Shown piece by piece: positions 16,333 to 25,790 of a DNA stretch of 26,247 bases (position 1 is its first letter; each line of letters begins with the position of its first letter). A program made the position numbers and the translations under genes. The notes below the pieces were generated by a model that searched no databases, had not been told where the DNA came from, and worked only from the letters and a program-made list of their open reading frames with translations. This stretch comes from Gracilariopsis chorda (Eukaryota > Rhodophyta > Florideophyceae > Gracilariales > Gracilariaceae): positions 1-26,247 of the forward strand of contig NBIV01000499.1 of the NCBI GenBank assembly GCA_003194525.1. Reading direction: 5' to 3'.

Positions 16333-16390
16333 CCCTTTTCAAAAATCCTTAAAATCTAATATCTCTATACCTATAGACGTGAAAACCCTA
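16333..16390 (+). repeat. 58-bp direct repeat, right copy
   Basis: Identical at every base to 3563-3620 and in the same orientation, 12.77 kb away. Flanks differ immediately on both sides (GA before and TGCC after, against GC before and AACG after the left copy). Confidence 0.9.
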
Positions 16391-19300
16391 TGCCAACCAT
16401 AATCAACTCCGTCCTGCAAGACTAAACCTCCAGAAACATGCTGAATGGGTTTGGGCAGCCTAAACCTAGTGACACCACCCATATCCAGAATCACAGCAAG
16501 TAAAAACCCCTGTTCCCATGAAGCTTCGAGTGCGGGCTTCCCCTAGATTTATCCTGCCAAAATATGCAGCTCCGTATGGATTGTTCGCCCGTTGAAGCAT
16601 TGTCCAAACTAAATCGACGTTTCAAGTCTGAAACACTAGCAACAACACACAAGCTCTAGTGCCTCTCACTGGAGCCTATGCGAATAGCACCCACGTTATA
16701 CTGAACCATTTCCTTAAGACTTCTCCCGCAAGCACTTGACTGTTTGTCGTCTTTCTTTTCTATTAGCGCGGTACGCAGTGATACCTTGCACTGGCTAGTC
16801 AAGGACTTTCATGGACCCTCTCCGAAGAATACACTAAAAGCCCACTCAATGTCAATCACCTACACTTCTTGCGGCCCCTGTAACGATAAATGAATACCAT
16901 AGCGCACTGAAAACACCACTTCATCATCCAACGACATTAGGCCTTCTTGATCCATTAATTTTGTATCAATCACAGTGCAGTACCGCCATATGAAACCCTC
17001 TGGATCGTCTTCGGGGTTGCCGTTGGAAAGAAATATGGTAGAGAGTGACCTCTCATTTGGGACAGGATTTTAAAAAACCCCTGAATTACAAGTAGGGCGT
17101 TAGATGCTTGGCAATGTTACACATGACAGGGTGGGGCTTTGAGAGTCTGTAAAACCACCGGATCGTGCTGAAGGAAACCACTGGAACCCTCCCCTAAAAC
17201 CGTACTGCAACCATGGGGCGAATGTCGCGTACTTAGAAACCCATTATAGTTAAGCTGTTAGCGTACAGAGACGTTCTCGGAAAGGGAGGTGGAAATTTGG
17301 AATATGTTTGCGCTGCAACACCCCTTCGACCCTCCAAACGAAACGTCTACTCCAACTCCCTGTACTAAAGCCAAAACGTAAATATACGAACAAAAGTTTT
17401 TCGCGTAGGGACTTTTACGAAATTCTTCTGCACAACCTTTCCACGGATCTACGAGTGAATGCAGTACTTGGGCGGTTTTTGTCTAAAATTCAGGTGCAGT
17501 GAGAACTGCTAACGCACATTTCGGATGCCCAGGTGTTCATTGTACTTCGCATAGCGTGCTCTGCAAGAACAAATCGCATTTATACCTCAGTTAATACTTT
17601 TACTCACAGTAATGCAAACTCACGTAAAGCAAACTCTTCACCGAATGTGCAGTAGTGCTAACATCTGCTTCGAAATTTCAACAGGCATTAAACCCACCCA
17701 AGCACTTTCCATTCGTAAGGACATATTATCTCCCTTCGCGCAAAAACTCCTTAGGGGACTTTACTGAGAGAAAAGGGCTATCAGAAAGAGCAATTGCTTG
17801 AGGACAAATAGTTTACGTTGTTCTAGGGGGTCGGGCTTTAAAAGCCTTATTTAGTATACGCCACACCACCAATGATGCACACCACCCAAAGCCTGTAATA
17901 CTACTAAAGCCGTGCATCTGCATTGCAATGCAACAGGCGGGGTTCTGTACTATAGTAATTAAATTACTGCACTTAACAGGTAAGTTGTTTTGAAGTGCAC
18001 TGGGCGCTTGGTTAACGGTTACCTGTTTATGCATTCCCTTACCCTCTCAGATAAACGTGCACTACGGGTTTTCTGGAGGTAGTATCGTAACCAGCTTTCA
18101 AGGCAATGACGTTACATCCTAGAACACAGAGACAAAAACCCTCCGTCCATCAAATGAATTACTCCAGAGCCTAAACCTGTTCAAAAACCCACACACGCCG
18201 GTTTGAGAGCGCTTCTCCATAGACTGTCGCACTCGGCATAGATACCGCCTCCATGGCGTGGCGCATTGGAAGGGAGCCACTGCTCTGCCAAAACCGCTAA
18301 AGCCAATCCGGTGTCAAGTACCACAGGGCTAGTCTGTTCTTAAAACATTTGGGAGGAGCTGGTTTTGAGCTCGACCTGAAAGATGGGAGTTGGGTAACCG
18401 AATGGATGTGGGAGCACAAAACCCCTAGGGGCGCAAGAAAACCAAGCAGGCTTAACGTAACGAATTGGTAGTGTTGGTAGTACGGTGCACACGGATTATA
18501 AAAGCCTGAATAGTCTTAGCCAAACCATGATATTGACTGTAGAAACCAGTTGGTATCACGCTGAGCCAATAAAACCCCCTTAACCATCCATGGTGAGGGA
18601 GCGCTGCAGTCACGTTAAGAGTGAGCAAGGCTCAAGCTCAGTTGCATTTGGCTACGTGGTTTACGTTGAGACCGGTTCTAGTTAAAAACCCCACACCACA
18701 GTAGCAGGGTGTCACTACCTATCTAACATACTAAAATATATCAGTAAACTAACTACTCAGCAACTCCAACCCATGTGACACCCTCACCAATTGGTCCAGT
18801 GCGGGTTGCACTTCCCATGTGTTCAGATCTCACTTTATTGCAGTTGATCATCGCATCGGGCACGAGTTGCAGCTTCATTAAGGGCTACATGGCAAACGGA
18901 AGTGACAATGGCGTCGGTGGAAATGAAAAAACCCCTCGGCGCTAAAAGCGCCTCAACATTACGCTCAATCGTACAAATTGTAACCGTGGGCACGGTCGAC
19001 ACCATCCTCACGTTGTTGAGCCTAGCGTGACTGAGAACTAAAGCATTGGAATGCGTATACGTCATAGCATGGGCATACTGTTGTTCTTGAATATGCCTAA
19101 AATCCTCGATATCGTTCCGATGTTCTCAGAGGTACTTCCTGTCGCTTTTATGGGCTTAGCACCACTGTCAGATGTGTTTGGTGCTTGGCACGCGGTTTTT
19201 GGGGTTTATACTGTCCAATGTTTTAACTGTGCGTAACGCTTCTAAGATGTTCATGAAATCAGTTTTTTAGATTGCAGTCCAACGGCTCAGTTACTACAGT

Positions 19301-19705
19301 GGAACGGGTAGGATACTGTACTTGACGGGGCAGGGAAAATGTTGTCCTGGGGGCGCTCAAATGGTTTAAACGTGTCACGTTCTGCGAAGGACGATGAGCG
19401 TTTGCATTAATTAATTTACATGGTTCTAGTTTGGGGCTGCCTTGCCGTTCTTACAGGTATTTGTATGCAATAGTACACTCATAGACAAAAGAACAGATGC
19501 CTACACACTTTTCTACAAGCATCTCCTGAGCGAGCTGCGCACGGGGACTTGAGGCAGTCTTCTGTCCCTAATCGCCTAAAATGAAGGGCACGGGGTTATC
19601 GCCCGTAGTGTTCTGCGTTTGGAAAGTCTTAGCGCTATTTGCGTCTGCTGGCTTTGCATCGCCACGTGTAGCACCACTCTACGCAGCTTGCAACACTGCG
19701 TGATG
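16391..19705. other. 3.3-kb stretch without recognisable genes
   Basis: Only short ORFs (64-76 codons) without protein-like composition. CTAAAACCCC-like motifs recur on the plus strand (for example near 16504, 17072, 18417, 18574, 18683, 18927). A small hairpin GGCGCT-AAA-AGCGCC is at 18938-18952. Otherwise I see nothing. Confidence 0.5.
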
Positions 19706-19796
19706 TGTCAATCAGCTTTAGAGTATAAAACGTACATAAGAGCGAGATGTGCGAGCTCACGCAGTAAACCAAGGGAGTTAGAGTTTTCCTGTCACA
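19706..19796 (+). repeat. 5' LTR, 91 bp
   Basis: Begins TGTCAATCAG and ends TTTTCCTGTCACA. It aligns end to end with 22099-22189 with 18 substitutions and no gaps. Unusually short for a copia LTR; TATAAAA occurs inside it at about 19724-19730, a plausible promoter element. Confidence 0.75.
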
Positions 19797-19814
19797 GGTT
19801 ATGAGCCCAGCGCT
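19797..19814 (+). other. primer binding site for a tRNA-Met half
   Basis: GGTTATGAGCCCAGCGC starts at the first base after the LTR. It is complementary to an anticodon-arm segment of the form GGGCUCAUAACC, as in initiator tRNA-Met with CAU anticodon. Drosophila copia is primed in the same way by a 5' half of initiator tRNA-Met, rather than by the tRNA 3' end. Confidence 0.65.
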
Positions 19815-20289
19815 GCACACAACTTGTGACCCACCCTTTTCACCTCAGTTTCTACATCAAAACCCTTCAAACCGGACGCAGACATAAGACTACCGTGTCG
19901 CGTCCAGAGGGAGCACACCCGCGAAACCCCTGAAATCACAAACGAACCATACAACAACGCCGTGACTGAAGTGAACGACACACACCAAGCCCACGACACC
20001 ACAGGACATCAAGCCATCGTGGAACAAGCTCGTTCCGCCACCTACCCCGCACTACATAGGCTAAACCAAGCCAATGATGCACCTTAGTATTTCTCCATCA
20101 AGAATCACGCCGAAACACTTTAAGCTACACACCACCTCACTTCAAACCCAGCACTTCCCCTCCACCAACCCGGATTCAAACGATTCCCGCAACAGAATAA
20201 CCTAAACACCACGGCAGTACTCAGCAGCGTTCCAGGGCACATCTAAGGCCAAATCCTGGTTCCCGAACCTCTAAAGCCCCCACGACCTA

Positions 20290-20770
20290 GTCACACGCAT
20301 CTTCAGCTACATCAAGCAAACCACCAAGGCTGATCAACAGTTCCTAAAAACTGAAGCTGAGAGCATACAGTTCACATCAGAAACGAAATTTGACGATTAT
20401 ATCAAGGGACACAAAGAGATCTGGCAACGTAAGCACGCTGCGTGCTACCCCACCGTCAACGATGAGTCTGCGACCGTAGACGTCCTTATTGAACGACTAA
20501 AAACGCAACTACACACTATCAAATATAGTGTTCCACTTTCTGGTTCTAAAGCTCACCGACATTAAGGACTTCACACGCAAGTTCAAAGAACTATACACGT
20601 ACACACAGATGTTGAAGCCCGGAGCATCCAGCAGTCCAACCACACCGCAAATCATCCGGGACTACGGACGTCCCAGACCATACCGAAGATATGACACACA
20701 ATACTACAACTCACCACGATTGCGCAAGCCGTTTACAGGAAACCCATCTCAAAACCACATCTCCTAACAC
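20290..20770 (+). pseudogene. decayed copia gag
   Basis: Frame 1 reads TKFDDYIKGHKEIW and then DESATVDVLIERLKTQL, in the style of copia gag capsid (UBN2-like) helices. It stops at about 20566, and the sense continues in another frame from 20528 as LTDIKDFTRKFKELYTYTQM, then a Pro/Arg/Tyr-rich tail. No intact zinc knuckle seen. At least one frameshift. Confidence 0.6.
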
Positions 20771-20979
20771 ATCCCGGCCCAACACACCGATATGGAATGC
20801 CGTGACCCAAAACATCCCAAAAAACGCCAACCCCGCACCCAACCCCATTACGCCACAGCACAAAACCCTTACATGGCCCACGTCCAACACAATCCTTCCG
20901 ACTATTTACAGAATCCACCCACAGCACCCAATTACCCCACGCCATACGCCCATCAGCAACTAGCACCCCCCCCTCCCAA

Positions 20980-21341
20980 CAGATGTTGCGTCAAAACCAG
21001 ATACTGCTGCAACCGGTAAGTTTGTATTAGACAGTGGCGCCATACCAACACATGTTACTCCTCTCACGAGTGATATGCACAAATTACGAACACATACACT
21101 AACGCATAGGGCCACCGAACAAAAGACCCCGTGCACACACCATGGACTGCTGACAATAAAACCGCACAACAATAAGCGCAGCATTCGCACATACGCCGTT
21201 GCGAATAAACACCTCTACCACAATCTCCTCTCCGTCCTAAACCTAGCTTCACGATACGGACTCGTAATCTTTACCAGTAACCTTTCCCAAATCTTCGACA
21301 CCAGAAAGCTACCAGAAAAGGTCATTGCCACAGCCAAATAG
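20980..21341 (+). pseudogene. decayed copia protease and pre-integrase segment
   Basis: KFVLDSGAIPTHVTPLTSDM at about 21018-21077, with the catalytic Asp at 21030, matches the copia aspartic protease site DSGA(S/T)xHxT. Further on, HLYHNLLSVLNLASRYGLV matches the HNLLSVxxL block between protease and integrase. Ends in TAG at about 21341. In frame with itself but out of frame with gag. Confidence 0.75.
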
Positions 21342-21599
21342 AAGTAAAATCAATATTAACTCAAGGGCAATACAGTGACCCACACGTAGACATATACAGC
21401 ACGATGAAAACCGCGTAATCCTAGAGATCACAACAAATACAACCCAGCTTCCCAGCCCCCAACTTCATCTCCAAGCACCTCCAATTCCCCCTCAACCCCT
21501 CCTGTTACGTCCATCCAACCCATCCAAAACAGCCCAGTCCATCTCAGTACACTTCACAACCCCGTTCCAAGACACCACAGATCCAACATTCAACTCCAA

Positions 21600-22007
21600 A
21601 CACAACAATGGCACCTCAAACTCAACCATGCACATCCAGCCAAACTGGCACTCACAGCCAAACACAAACTCATCGCCACAATGCCGGTATCAGTACCAAC
21701 CAGCCCCCGTCTCACCTGTACAGCATGCCATGACGCCCAAATACATCCCGCACCCCATAAGCGTACCACTCACAACTACAGCATTGGCGCATATGTCAGC
21801 TCAGACACGTATGGACCCATCAAGCCAATGTGTACTCGAAGAAACAATCATATTCTCATCGTTATATGCGCAGCCAGCAAATTTTCATTCGCTCACTTTC
21901 TTAAAGATCGGAAAAGCATCCCCAGCTACGTTGATACCACATTGCATCACATCAGACAACGCATGAACCACCTTCTATCAAACTTTACAAGTGAAAACGC
22001 CAAATAA
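21600..22007 (+). pseudogene. decayed copia integrase N-terminal part
   Basis: WHLKLNHAHPAKL (WH at 21609-21614) gives the two zinc-binding His of the GAG-pre-integrase HHCC finger and TCTACHD the two Cys. It is followed by YVSSDTYGPIKP, the start of the catalytic core with its first Asp (D in SSDTYGP), and by HILIVICAASKFSFAHFLKD. It ends at 22007 before the rest of the DDE core, so integrase is truncated. Confidence 0.75.
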
Positions 22008-22098
22008 AACACATAAACACGCATGCAGACAATATACCACAATCACAAAATAGCACACCACCTTCGCACTCCCCACCAACCTTAGGAGAACGTCCAGC

Positions 22099-22189
22099 TG
22101 TTAATCAGCCTTACAGTACACAGCGTACAGAAGAGCGAGATTCGCAAGCTCACATTGTAAACGAAGATAGTTAGAGTCTTCCTCTCACA
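22099..22189 (+). repeat. 3' LTR, 91 bp
   Basis: Begins TGTTAATCAG and ends TCTTCCTCTCACA. It has the same length as the 5' LTR and 80% identity to it. A short purine run (AGGAGAA, 22084-22091) upstream is a weak polypurine tract candidate. Confidence 0.75.
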
Positions 22190-22708
22190 TGCTGCTCTTC
22201 TTCTGTACAGGGGTGAAATTCGTTGGGATAGTAATCCTTGTATACGTCTACAGTGCAAAGGCATAGCACGCTTTACTGTACCGTGCAAAGTCATTGGTGT
22301 GTATGACCATGGTTTGGTATAGCTTGCAATGCCGTTGGTGCATACCACCGCTGAAAAATGGTAAGTAAAACGGTCATGTACATGCTACTGCAATAGCTCG
22401 GTTAGTGTACGGTAGCCCGTAGGCTACTGTAGGTAGTCGGCTGGGCTACTGTGGCGTGCAAGGTAAACAACGTGGAAACGTGTCACACTATGCGGTGCAA
22501 GATGCCTCTTGAAGCGCTTAAGACGCCACGTTTCCACTTGGCGGCCTGCTTTGCGAGGTTCCAGCCAATGAGTGGCCGTAGAGGAACAGGCCGGTTTAAA
22601 ACACAGACAACCATTGTCTTCAGTATAGTGCGCGGGAGTACAAACTAAGCTATTTATTCTGACAGGAATCTTCCCTAAACCTTTTTTAAGTGTTTCCTAA
22701 GACCGGCA
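22190..22708. other. intergenic stretch, no gene seen
   Basis: Contains an 11-bp inverted repeat, GTGGAAACGTG at 22472-22482 and CACGTTTCCAC at 22527-22537, and a small GTAGCC-CGTA-GGCTAC hairpin near 22416. No other feature. Confidence 0.45.
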
Positions 22709-23982
22709 CTACCCTTCAATTTCAAAGCCAGTCACAATGGGATTTAGCCGCTGAAGAGTAGCGCTAGCCTCAACAAGCTCGTAATGTAAGACTGCGTGTG
22801 ATGCTACTAGACTTACGGCAAACACACTGTTAGTAGATACCAATGCAACCGCGGCGCTTAAAACGCCACTTGTGTAGAAAACTGCAGAAGCCAGCGATCC
22901 CATCATGCAGGATAGCATTCTGATCCCAATCAATCGAAATGTTCTGGCCGGACAGCCCACAAAAAGTGTGGTTTTCAATGAATTGCTTAATGCTGCAATC
23001 AGTATTTTGCTAAAGGTTCTTTCACGCATATGCGGCAGCAATGTGTACTTGGTATTGAAATACGTACCCGTAAACAACGATATTAACCCAAGTTGACAGA
23101 GGTAACTAAACGCGCCAACGCTAGCGCCCCGACTAAGAATGCAATGCAAGTGGTCTCCAAATTGGAACCCAACGTATACTGGGGGGATGTAACCAGGCAC
23201 CCAGAAACAGGACGATATTAAATGGTACTAACAGTGCGAATAGTAAACCTCCAAATTCGAGAAACGCTCGTGTTCGCCACCTATAACGATCCAATGCGTT
23301 AAACGGGGTACATTGAAGAGTTCCATATGCTGAGTTAATGTAAGCAACACCTCCCTCAATAAACAAAATACGCAAAAAGCTCTGAATAAAGCACTGAACG
23401 AATGTTCTCAGAGCAAAATGAAACTGAAAGTTCCCCGAATCTGGAACGGCATACTGCAGCAGAGGACTGGAAACCCCATACATTATGGTAAAACGTGACC
23501 ATAAAAACTATAGAAGAAGCAAGAAGTCGCGTTACACTGAACATGTTCCAGAATGCAAAGTTTTGTGTCACGTTGTCCACATGTTCTACATATCTAGCAA
23601 TATGAGCCCTATCCTTAAGTATACCGTCAACCACGCCCTGCTCCAGAAGCCTACGACGGACTTCAAGCGCTTTTATCGCTGTACAAACGTCATGAAGCTC
23701 TTGTTTAAGTTCTTCAGTAATATTTTGCATTCCTCTCACTTCAAATGCATTACTGGTTGTTGGAAGTTTTACCCGTAGCACGTTGTTTATCGACACCACC
23801 GTGCGTTGCGGAAGTATATCAATTGTAGTAGTACATTGGCTGGTAAGACCTGCACATATAGGGATACGTGTTTCGTACGACTGCATACAACGTAGAGCGG
23901 AGTACTTGAGACGCGCCAGATTTTTTGCAAAGACCGCTGGGAACAACGTCCCGTCCCTTCGATGCCCATTGTTCGGATACAA
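22709..23982 (-). pseudogene. frame-broken membrane protein, family copy A
   Basis: Three overlapping minus-strand frames read in order as one protein: 23982-23356 (N-terminus through DRAHIARYVEHV and FWNMFSVTRLLASSIVF), 23483-23133 (FHFALRTFVQCFIQSFLRI, PFN, WRTRAFLEFGGLLFALLVPF), and 23200-22709 (GAFSYLCQLGLISLFTG, TFRLIGIRM and a hydrophobic C-terminal part ending in TGFEIEG). Each step needs a change of frame. Several hydrophobic segments predict a multi-pass membrane protein of roughly 400 aa. The same blocks occur in the same order in the divergent copy at 24640-25790, which proves that the three frames belong together. Family unknown. Unrecognised introns are an alternative to decay. 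Confidence 0.6.
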
Positions 23983-24163
23983 TTTTATAACGCCAAAAGT
24001 TCGATTTTGTTTGCCTGTTTAGATGCAAAATTGAGTGTTTACTGCGATATATGAATGTTTAGATTCTGTACTCACCCTTTAAAACTAACTTGTTTCCCTC
24101 ATAGGCCTAGGTCCTCTGTTACGCAAATAAAAACCCCACGTAAACCGCCCTCCACCCTGTCCC

Positions 24164-24418
24164 CTAAAAACAATGAAAATAGCCACAGTGCTCACAAAGC
24201 CTTCGTTTGAAACTCCCTGAAAGTAAAACCTCCTCATGAAATAACCGTTGTTCTTTGGTTTCTATATCGTACTTCTCAACAAAAGATTTGATATCCTTCT
24301 CCTGGACATTAAAACCAGGTAACTGGTTTTTCAAGAATATGAAACGTATGATCATCCCCGCGTATGAACCGCTTGGGACATATCCAGTATCCTCGCTTAA
24401 ACCAACTTTCATAAACAC
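24164..24418 (-). CDS. hypothetical protein, 84 aa
   Basis: ATG at 24416-24418 with an in-frame TAA four codons upstream. The composition is protein-like: a mixed segment PGFNVQEKDIKSFVEKYDIE, then LFHEEVLLSG and a Cys/His end (LCEHCGYFHCF). It lies between the two divergent membrane-protein relics, in the space where their promoters should be. No family recognised. It could be a small real gene or a chance frame. Confidence 0.3.
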   Translation of the reverse strand: MFMKVGLSEDTGYVPSGSYAGMIIRFIFLKNQLPGFNVQEKDIKSFVEKYDIETKEQRLFHEEVLLSGSFKRRLCEHCGYFHCF

Positions 24419-24639
24419 TCCTTATTCATTACTATATATGGTGTGTTGCGTTTTGTAAAGGCTTGTAATGTTCACGTACCGATGTTTTACGCTAAGAGCC
24501 CTACATATACTATTTTAGGACACCAAGCCTCATGCATAAAAGTAACATTGATATTCGACTACACTTGCATCTCAAATGTTGTTTTTAAACACTATAAAAG
24601 GAGAACAAAACCACACTCCCAACTTAACGGTATTAGATT

Positions 24640-25790
24640 GATTCTGTTCAAAAACCCTCACTCAATTCAGCTTTCTAAGCTTCATGAGATCTTACGAGTC
24701 TTGTGTACCAATTCACATCGGACCCCCAGTTCCCTGCAACACAACAGTTACCTCTTCAGAAGAGCATACTACTATCTCATTTGCGGATGTGCTGCAACTC
24801 ACTGTACCCAAGCAAGGTGAAACTACCAAATAAGATGTGTCCAGGACCCAAGTACAAACGTAATGACAGAGCTGCAGGAAAATATTGCTGTTACTAATCT
24901 TCCCAGTCATGACGTCTTACTGCAAAAGGCTCAACTAGCCCGCCTACTCTCCGATCGATATCATATTGCCCTGTACATCCAAAACGTAAGTATCACACGT
25001 CATACCCCTAATGTCTGGAGCTTGTTCAGCCTTTCCAGATTTTTGTATTCATCTCTCGTGCTAGGACTTGCTCACACATTGATGAAAGGTATCATAGGCG
25101 GGACAGTTGGTTTTGTTTTGAGGTCCAAAGAATTCTCTCTATCACTTTGCCCGCAAGGCTTTGCTCCATTGTTTCACCCAGAGTGTCCTAAACATTGTAG
25201 TTGGGGGGAGTGCAAAGCACTTTTTAACTGCATTGTGCGGAAGCTTATGTAAAAGTCCTTTTAATCCGAGTATTGCATACTCATGGAGGACTAGATCAAT
25301 ACTTCAATTTGGGGTTCCTTATTAACCAGTCTGCTTCCTGTCAACATAGCCTTATATGTGACACATCTCCTCATCCCTTCTGGAAACACACTGCAATCCC
25401 ATGTGACGAAGAAATGTATCGCTTACTCTCTAAGTGGGTCCCTGACGGGTGGCTTTACATACTTGCTGGATGTCTGGATTTTATCTAGATTAACAACAAC
25501 ACATGCAAATACTGCCTATACATTGCACCGTGATATACCAGCCAGATCCCTACTTCATGCAGTGAACGCCGTAAAACGCTCTTTACGCAGTGCACTCTTC
25601 ATAATCGCGCCGGCAACTACATGTCGGTTGATCGGCTTGAAAATGTTTCTCCTGTACTCTAGCAGCCCTCACATCTACTCTTTTCTCTTCGCAGCATGCA
25701 GGTGGTAGAGGAACTCCATCGTAGTCGCGAATACAATATCCACTACGACCTCTACACTATCTAATGCTCTCAGGCTGTACGAGCAAATGG
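24640..25790 (+). pseudogene. frame-broken membrane protein, family copy B
   Basis: Homologous blocks to copy A occur in order but in several frames: FMRSYESCVPIHIG near 24681-24722, against CMQSYETRIPICAG in copy A; PCNTTVT and ISFADVLQLTVPK; TELQEN with DRYHIALYIQNV and LFSLSRFLYSSLV at 24863-25070; then in another frame NSLYHFARKALLHCFTQSVL (from 25131), PFN and WRTRSILQFG; then, again shifted, SLLTSLLPVNIALYV (near 25320), GGFTYLL and TCRLIGLKMFL (to 25708); and a final HYDL near 25750. Stops (for example near 24831 and 25252) interrupt every frame. Copies A and B are divergently oriented with about 660 bp between them, and are clearly diverged in sequence. Confidence 0.6.

Larger units (their letters stand above)
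3563..16390. mobile_element. candidate ~12.8-kb tyrosine-recombinase mobile element
   Basis: The segment between the two perfect 58-bp direct repeats (both included) holds all of the long intact or nearly intact non-retroelement frames of the window: a 215-aa coiled-coil protein, the ParB-like/Ulp1 frame, a 485-aa orphan and an 813-aa tyrosine recombinase. It also contains three related palindromes and a ~40-bp tandem array. A recombinase gene near one end with direct repeats at both boundaries is how YR-integrated elements (Cryptons, Starships, prokaryotic integrative elements) look. The boundaries are inference: both repeats follow telomere-like low-complexity DNA, 58 bp is long for eukaryotic YR junctions, and the right ~1.6 kb looks non-coding and repetitive. 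The real ends could lie further in. Confidence 0.35.
19706..22189 (+). mobile_element. internally deleted Ty1/copia LTR retrotransposon, ~2.5 kb
   Basis: Bounded by two direct 91-bp repeats (19706-19796 and 22099-22189), both TG...CA and 73/91 identical without gaps. The flanking 5-mers are TGATG (19701-19705) and TGCTG (22190-22194), a 5-bp target duplication with one mismatch. Inside are a half-tRNA-Met type primer site, then gag, protease and integrase remnants in copia order. Reverse transcriptase and RNase H are absent and several frameshifts occur, so the copy is old and non-autonomous. Confidence 0.8.

Noticed and set aside
3563..16390. The 58-bp repeats as LTRs of a retrotransposon
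   Set aside because: No TG...CA ends, no primer site or polypurine tract beside them, and no gag/pol genes inside; only DNA-element-type proteins are found.
18835..19065. 76-codon minus-strand frame
   Set aside because: No recognisable motif and composition compatible with chance; no context supports it.
22082..22348. 88-codon minus-strand frame resembling a 61-codon frame at 19635-19820
   Set aside because: Their similarity is explained by both being antisense readings of the two LTRs of the copia element.
24443..24820. 125-codon plus-strand frame as a gene
   Set aside because: The family homology with copy A (MRSYE...VPI block, C-TT block) runs in another frame across this stretch, so the frame is a shadow of the pseudogene.
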